Both the position numbers and the translations under genes were made by a program. A stretch of 64,000 nucleotides of DNA from Piromyces finnis (Eukaryota > Neocallimastigomycota > Neocallimastigomycetes > Neocallimastigales > Neocallimastigaceae): NCBI GenBank assembly GCA_002104945.1, contig MCFH01000052.1, forward strand, positions 248,001 through 312,000, given 5' to 3'. This document shows positions 59,170-64,000 of this stretch, in pieces; the stretch's first letter is position 1; every line of letters begins with the position of its first letter. The notes under the pieces were generated by a model that had not been told where the DNA came from, made no database searches, and worked only from the letters and a program-made list of their open reading frames with translations.

Positions 59170-60315
59170 TGTCACGAATACTAGTGAAATTACAATTTCA
59201 AGATCACTTGGAATTGTGAAATCACTTATGAAAATTCAAAATCAACAAATATTTTATTTTCAAATAAATTATAAAATTTTATTAAGAAATATTTAAAAAT
59301 TTAGGAAAGGTTAAAATATGACCTTAACCCTTAATAATTTTTATAATAAATAACTTTAACCCTTATCGTTAAAATGGAATAAGGAAAAACACGCGTATCT
59401 CCTCAACGAATGACGATTTTTGAATAAAAATATTTTGGTTATAATTACATTCGTTAGAAAGCCACGCTCGAGACAAACAACATATCTTAAAATCAGGTCA
59501 ATATCTCTGCTGGTTCACGAGATATTCCAATTTAAAGATATTTTGTTAGCAATGATTAATTGTTTATTCAGAGAATGATCACCCCTGATATATCAAACAT
59601 AAATCATTCACTCAAAGTATAAAAATTATTGTTTAATTAAATCAAAATTATTTTCCGGAACTAATTAACTTTATTTTATAATAATTATTTCAATAACATA
59701 ATTTATAATCTTTGAACTAGAGGATTATAATTATTAATATTATATTCAATGAATTATATTATAATTAAGAAATAATTAATATTATGAATATTATAAACAA
59801 TAGTTATTTTTTAATAATTAGGAATAAGTCTTAAGTTTAGTTTAAGTATTATAAAATATATTATGAATATAATCATGTATTGAAAAGTTATTTTATTATT
59901 AAATGTAAAATTACAAATAGTATAAATAGTTTAGAATAGTTATGAAATTAAAATCTTTGTAAAGATTATTAACCAAAAATTATTAACTATAAATTATTAA
60001 CTATAAATTATTAACTATAAATTATTAACTATGAATTATTAGCTATAGATTATTAACTAGAAATTATTAACTATTAATAATAATTAATACTTAATGAGTA
60101 TTACTACTAAATAATCTTATTATTATATTTTAGTAATATATTATTAAATAAAATAAAAGAAATTATTTTAACCATAATATATAATTTAATTATTCATTTA
60201 TAAATCAATTAAGATTATTTTAATAAAACATTTTTTTTCTAACCTAGTTATCTTTTAACCTTTTATTTAATTTGATATTTTAATATTAAATTATAAGTTT
60301 AGTAAAACTTTTACA
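59170..60315 (+). repeat. R2 LTR, copy 3 (inverted relative to copy 2)
   Basis: 1146 bp, TGTCACGAATAC...CTTTTACA, flanked by TCACT (59165-59169 and 60316-60320). Nearly identical to the reverse complement of copy 2; differences are a handful of bases. Sense strand predicted plus. Confidence 0.92.
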
Positions 60316-60372
60316 TCACTTTCTATATTCCTTTATAGAATTAAGATAATATCCTCTTCGTATCAATAAATT

Positions 60373-60867
60373 TGTAAAAGGTTTTTATATATATTAGTTA
60401 ATAGGTTAAGTATAACAAGTTAATTAAGTTAGTTATTACCTCTCTATACGAGTTAATAACTAAATAAAGTTTTATAAAAAATAATAAAAGAACTAAAATA
60501 AATATTATAACACAAAAATAAATATAAAACAAATAAATATTAATATGAAATATTATTTACTTAAATAATTATTATAATTATTATCTTTTATTTATTAGTT
60601 ATAATTATATACATTAATTATTATTATAGCTATTAATTTACTTTAATACTAACGCTAAAGTATTTAACGTTAGTTTTAACTATACTATTTAACTATATTA
60701 GTTTATTTTCTTTACCACTTGATTGGGTAAAGCAAATAAACTTCCTATTTAATTAATAACCATTAATATATGGTTATACATATATCTGGCCAATAAATGG
60801 TGACCAGAATATATGGTTTCAATTGAAATATTTGTGGGCAAACTTATGGCCACAAATATTTCTTACA
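60373..60867 (+). repeat. R9 repeat, copy 2 (uninterrupted)
   Basis: TGTAAAAGG...TTTCTTACA. Provides the empty site AATTG (60821-60825) for the R2 insertion in copy 1, 42 nt before the apparent R9 end. Neither 4- nor 5-bp flanking duplications match. Confidence 0.6.
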
Positions 60868-60868
60868 A

Positions 60869-61445
60869 TGATAAATAATTAAATTTATAAATTATGAATT
60901 TATAATAATAATAATAATAATAATAATATTAAAACACAGATAGTTGAAAATTAAAATAATTAACATGTATAAAATTATTAAATTAAAAACTATAAATGTA
61001 AACTTTTTGTCTATTTAATTGTTTATTTAGTTTTAAATTAAATAGTTTATATTTGTTTATAATTATACTTTAAAATAATAATTTTGTATAAATAGTGATA
61101 GAATTATTTTATTTTAAAAGATGTTCCTAATAATCCAGTAAAATTAGATAATAATATTAAATTTTATTAAAATAATAGTTGTGATTATATTTACATACAT
61201 TCAAGATGTATTAAACCATAACATATATATATTTAATAATACAAGAGTTATTAAATATTAAAACTTTATAATTAAATAAAATAATTTTATATTTTAAACT
61301 AACAAAGACTTGCAAATGAACAAGTATAAAAATCATTCATTCTATTTTTATTTTCTTATTTATTTTTATTTATTAAATTTTAGATACAAATATTATCACT
61401 TTCTATATTCATTTATAGAATTAAGATAATATTTTCTACGTATCA
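60869..61445 (+). repeat. R3 copy 2: 5' LTR of a non-autonomous element
   Basis: 577 bp, TGATAAATAATT...CTACGTATCA. Its TCACT site (61396-61400) is unoccupied. Followed by AA and a TGG-type primer-binding site. Confidence 0.85.
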
Positions 61446-62260
61446 AATGGTGGAGAATCCAAAAATCTACTGAGTAGCTAGTCTTAAGGCCGGAGGGAAT
61501 TACGTGAACCTCTCTGTTCCCCATAGAAAACTACTACTACTGCATCAGTTTTAACAAAATTTAATTAATTTCAGAATTAATTAAAAATCGGAATTAACAA
61601 TACTTCAACAATATATATTAATATATTCCAATATATTATTAATATATATAAAAAAAAAATTTCACAAATATTTAATTCCAATAATTAAATAAATAACATT
61701 AATATCAAAATTTTAAATATTCAAATTATTTAAAATAAAATTAGTATTATAATACAAAAACATTATAATATAATTCAATTATAAATCCATAATCAATTAT
61801 AATATATACCAATTATATATTATAAAATAATAAAATTATAATGTATATTTCACTCATATAGAAAAACATTATATTCCAACTGCCCTGCTCTTCTGAAAGC
61901 CTTTAAAAATTTCAAAATAATCTGTGGATAATGGAATAAAAGTATCAGAAAATAAACTTTAAATAATAATAAACCTTAAGTAAGCTTTAATTAATGTGGA
62001 TATAAATGAAGAATAAAATTATTTGAAAAAGACACTGCAGCTACTATTAAAAACTATCCGGAAAATTATATATTAAAAATAAATTAATGGAGGACAATAA
62101 AAATTAAACATGCATATAAAGAAAGAAAAAAGAAAATCCTAAGAAGAAGAAGAAGTAATAAAATGAAGAACTTTAATTACTTATAAAATTTAATTCTTTA
62201 TCTATTATTTTTCCTTTCGTAACTTCAAGGGACGAAGTTATATCTTAAGGGCGAAGATAT
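61446..62260 (+). mobile_element. Internal region of non-autonomous R3 element
   Basis: 815 bp between two directly repeated R3 LTRs. TGGTGGAGAATCC (61448-61460) lies 2 nt after the LTR and its complement GGATTCTCCACCA ends in CCA, as a primer-binding site for a tRNA 3' end should. Purine-rich AAGGGCGAAGA at the right end precedes the 3' LTR. A leader-like segment to about 61550 is richer in G+C. The rest is AT-rich with no ORF of note. The overall form is that of a TRIM/LARD-type parasite needing proteins in trans. Confidence 0.7.
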
Positions 62261-62775
62261 TGATAAATAATTAAATTTATAAATTATAAATTAATAATAA
62301 TAATAATAATAATTAAAATATAGATAAAAATTTAAAATATTTAACATGTATAAAATTATTAAATTAAAAATTATAAATGTAAACTTTTTGTTTATTTAAT
62401 TGTTTATTTCTTTTTAAATTAAATAGTTTATATTTGTTTATAATTATATCTTAAAATAATAATTTTGTATAAATAGTGATAGAATTACTTATTTTTAAAA
62501 AAATGTTCCTAATAATCCAGAAAAATTAGATAATAATATTAAATTTATTAAAATAATACTTATAATTATATTCACATACATACCGAGATGTATTCATAAT
62601 AAAATATATATTTAATAATACTAGAGTTATTAAATATCAAAATTTATAATTAAATAAACTATATTTTATAAAACTAACTAATACTTGAAAATGAACAAGT
62701 ATAAAAATCATTTATTTTTATTTTCTTTAAATTTTATTTATTAAATATTATTTTTTAGATACAAATATTATCACT
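62261..62775 (+). repeat. R3 copy 3: 3' LTR, interrupted by R2
   Basis: Parallels R3 copies 1 and 2 from TGATAAATAATT to TATTATCACT. R2 copy 4 starts immediately after TCACT (62771-62775), the same base as in R3 copy 1. The remainder lies beyond the window. Confidence 0.85.
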
Positions 62776-64000
62776 TGTAAAAGTTTTACTAAACTTATAA
62801 TTTAATATTAAAATATCAAATTAAATAAAAGGTTAAAAGATAACTAGGTTAGAAAAAAAAAATGTTTTATTAAAATAATCTTAATTGATTTATAAATGAA
62901 TAATTAAATTATATATTATGGTTAAAATAATTTCTTTTATTTTATTTAATGATATATTGCTAAAATATATAATAATAAGATTATTTAGTAGTAATACTCA
63001 TTAAGTATTAATTATTATTAATAGTTAATAATCTATAGTTAATAATCTTTAGTTAATAATTTATAGTTAATAATTTTTGGTTAATAATTTATAGTTAATA
63101 ATTTATAGTTAATAATTTAATAATTTATGGTTAATAATTTTTGGTTAATAATTTATAGTTAATAATTTATAGTTAATAATTTAATAATTTATGGTTAATA
63201 ATTTTTGGTTAATAATTTATAGTTAATAATTTATAGTTAATAATTTAATAATTTATGGTTAATAATTTTTGGTTAATAATCTTTACAAAGATTTTAATTT
63301 CATAAACTATTCTAAACTATTTATACTATTTGTAATTTTACATTTAATAATAAAATAACTTTTCAATACATGATTATATTCATAATATATTTTATAATAC
63401 TTAAACTAAACTTAAGACTTATTCCTAATTATTAAAAAATAACTATTGTTTATATATTTATAATATTAATTATTTCTTAATTATAATATAATTCATTGAA
63501 TATAATATTAATAATTATAATCCTCTAGTTCAAAGATTATAAATTATGTTATTGAAATAATTATTATAAAATAAAGTTAATTAGTTCCGGAAAATAATTT
63601 TAATTTAATTAAACAATAATTTTTATACTTTGAGTGAATGATTTATGTTTGATATATCAGGGGTGATCATTCTCTGAATAAACAATTAATCATTGCTAAC
63701 AAAATATCTTTAAATTGGAATATCTCGTGAACCAGCAGAGATATTGACCTGATTTTAAGATATGTTGTTTGTCTCGAGCGTGGCTTTCTAACGAACGTAA
63801 TTATAACCAAAATATTTTTATTCAAAAATCGTCATTCGTTGAGGAGATACGCGTGTTTTTCCTTATTCCATTTTAACGATAAGGGTTAAAGTTATTTATT
63901 ATAAAAATTACTAAGGGTTAAGGTCATATTTTAACCTTTCCTAAATTTTTAAATATTTCTTAATAAAATTTTATAATTTATTTGAAAATAAAATATTTGT
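62776..64000 (-). repeat. R2 LTR, copy 4, running off the window
   Basis: TGTAAAAG onward, nearly identical to copy 2 except for a longer tandem array. The right end (GTGACA) is outside the window. Confidence 0.9.
63015..63275. repeat. Expanded minisatellite within R2 copy 4
   Basis: Units of the type GTTAATAATTTATA, with GTTTTTGG and ATGG variants, form a higher-order pattern of roughly 70 bp repeated about three times. R2 copy 2 has only a short version (57120-57235). This is a length-variable locus inside an LTR. Confidence 0.85.

Larger units (their letters stand above)
56330..60365 (+). repeat. R3 solo LTR, copy 1, interrupted by three LTRs
   Basis: TGATAAATAATT...CTTCGTATCA. The outer flanks are ATAA (56326-56329 and 60366-60369), consistent with a 4-bp duplication. 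Its own sequence is 56330-56878 and 60321-60365. At TCACT it holds R2, R1 and inverted R2 in a row. It includes an (AAT)n tract at 56365-56407. Confidence 0.88.

Noticed and set aside
63015-63275. Possible CRISPR-like array
   Set aside because: Units are short, directly adjacent and have no unique spacers; it is a minisatellite within an LTR of a eukaryote.
1-64000. Repeat-induced point mutation as cause of the AT richness
   Set aside because: Some Trp codons became TGA or TAG, but many stops come from transversions and indels, and young elements are unaffected; dinucleotide counts would be needed to claim RIP.

Overview
The window is a graveyard of LTR retrotransposons nested in extremely AT-rich DNA of a eukaryote. 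The only host gene I can support is one tRNA-Ser(UGA). I see no bacterial, CRISPR or host protein-coding features. A fungus is the best guess: the tRNA body looks fungal, and the best-preserved Ty3/gypsy element has a chromodomain and an apparent Tf1-like self-primer. The sequence does not fix the lineage. Extreme AT richness could mean an AT-rich genome (gut fungi are one example) or an AT-rich heterochromatic block.

I use working names. G1-G3 are gypsy elements, C1-C2 are copia elements with both LTRs, C3/Ca/Cb are copia fragments, and R1-R10 are dispersed repeats, most of them recognisable as solo LTRs by TG...CA ends and target-site duplications (TSDs).

Layout. 1-1102: 3' end of a gypsy-type RT/RNase H gene fused to a long charged, coiled-coil-like tail. 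1.1-6 kb: AT-rich DNA, R10 copies, copia remnant Ca, and R9 interrupted by R2. 6.0-11.8 kb: decayed chromodomain element G2. 11.8-19.0 kb: minus-strand element G3, whose LTRs are R1. 19-24.2 kb: AT-rich DNA, the tRNA gene and an R3 LTR. 24.2-27.5 kb: two decayed copia fragments head to head. 28.3-48.8 kb: two tandem copies of an R5-X-R8 segment, with nested insertions R3, R1, C2, G1 and R6. 48.8-56.3 kb: R7 and R1, the latter split by C1. 56.3-64 kb: R3 split by R2-R1-inverted R2, then R9, a non-autonomous R3 element and another R2.

G1 (39224-45024) and C1 (49653-55447) have uninterrupted polyproteins and LTR pairs that differ only by short length changes in homopolymer runs, so both look young. 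The others carry stops, frameshifts or deletions.

The most interesting signals are not genes. (1) Different LTR families have repeatedly entered the same 5-bp target, TCACT in R3 and TCGTG in R8, each 45-46 nt from an LTR end. (2) G1, R1, R2 and R5 share a layout of TATA box, about 38-39 nt, then a putative self-primer. For G1 and R1/G3 the complementary binding site lies directly beside the LTR. (3) The G1 and G2 LTRs hold RNA polymerase III A- and B-box matches at tRNA spacing. (4) R3 includes a coding-free element with a tRNA-type primer-binding site. All identities and divergences were judged by eye.
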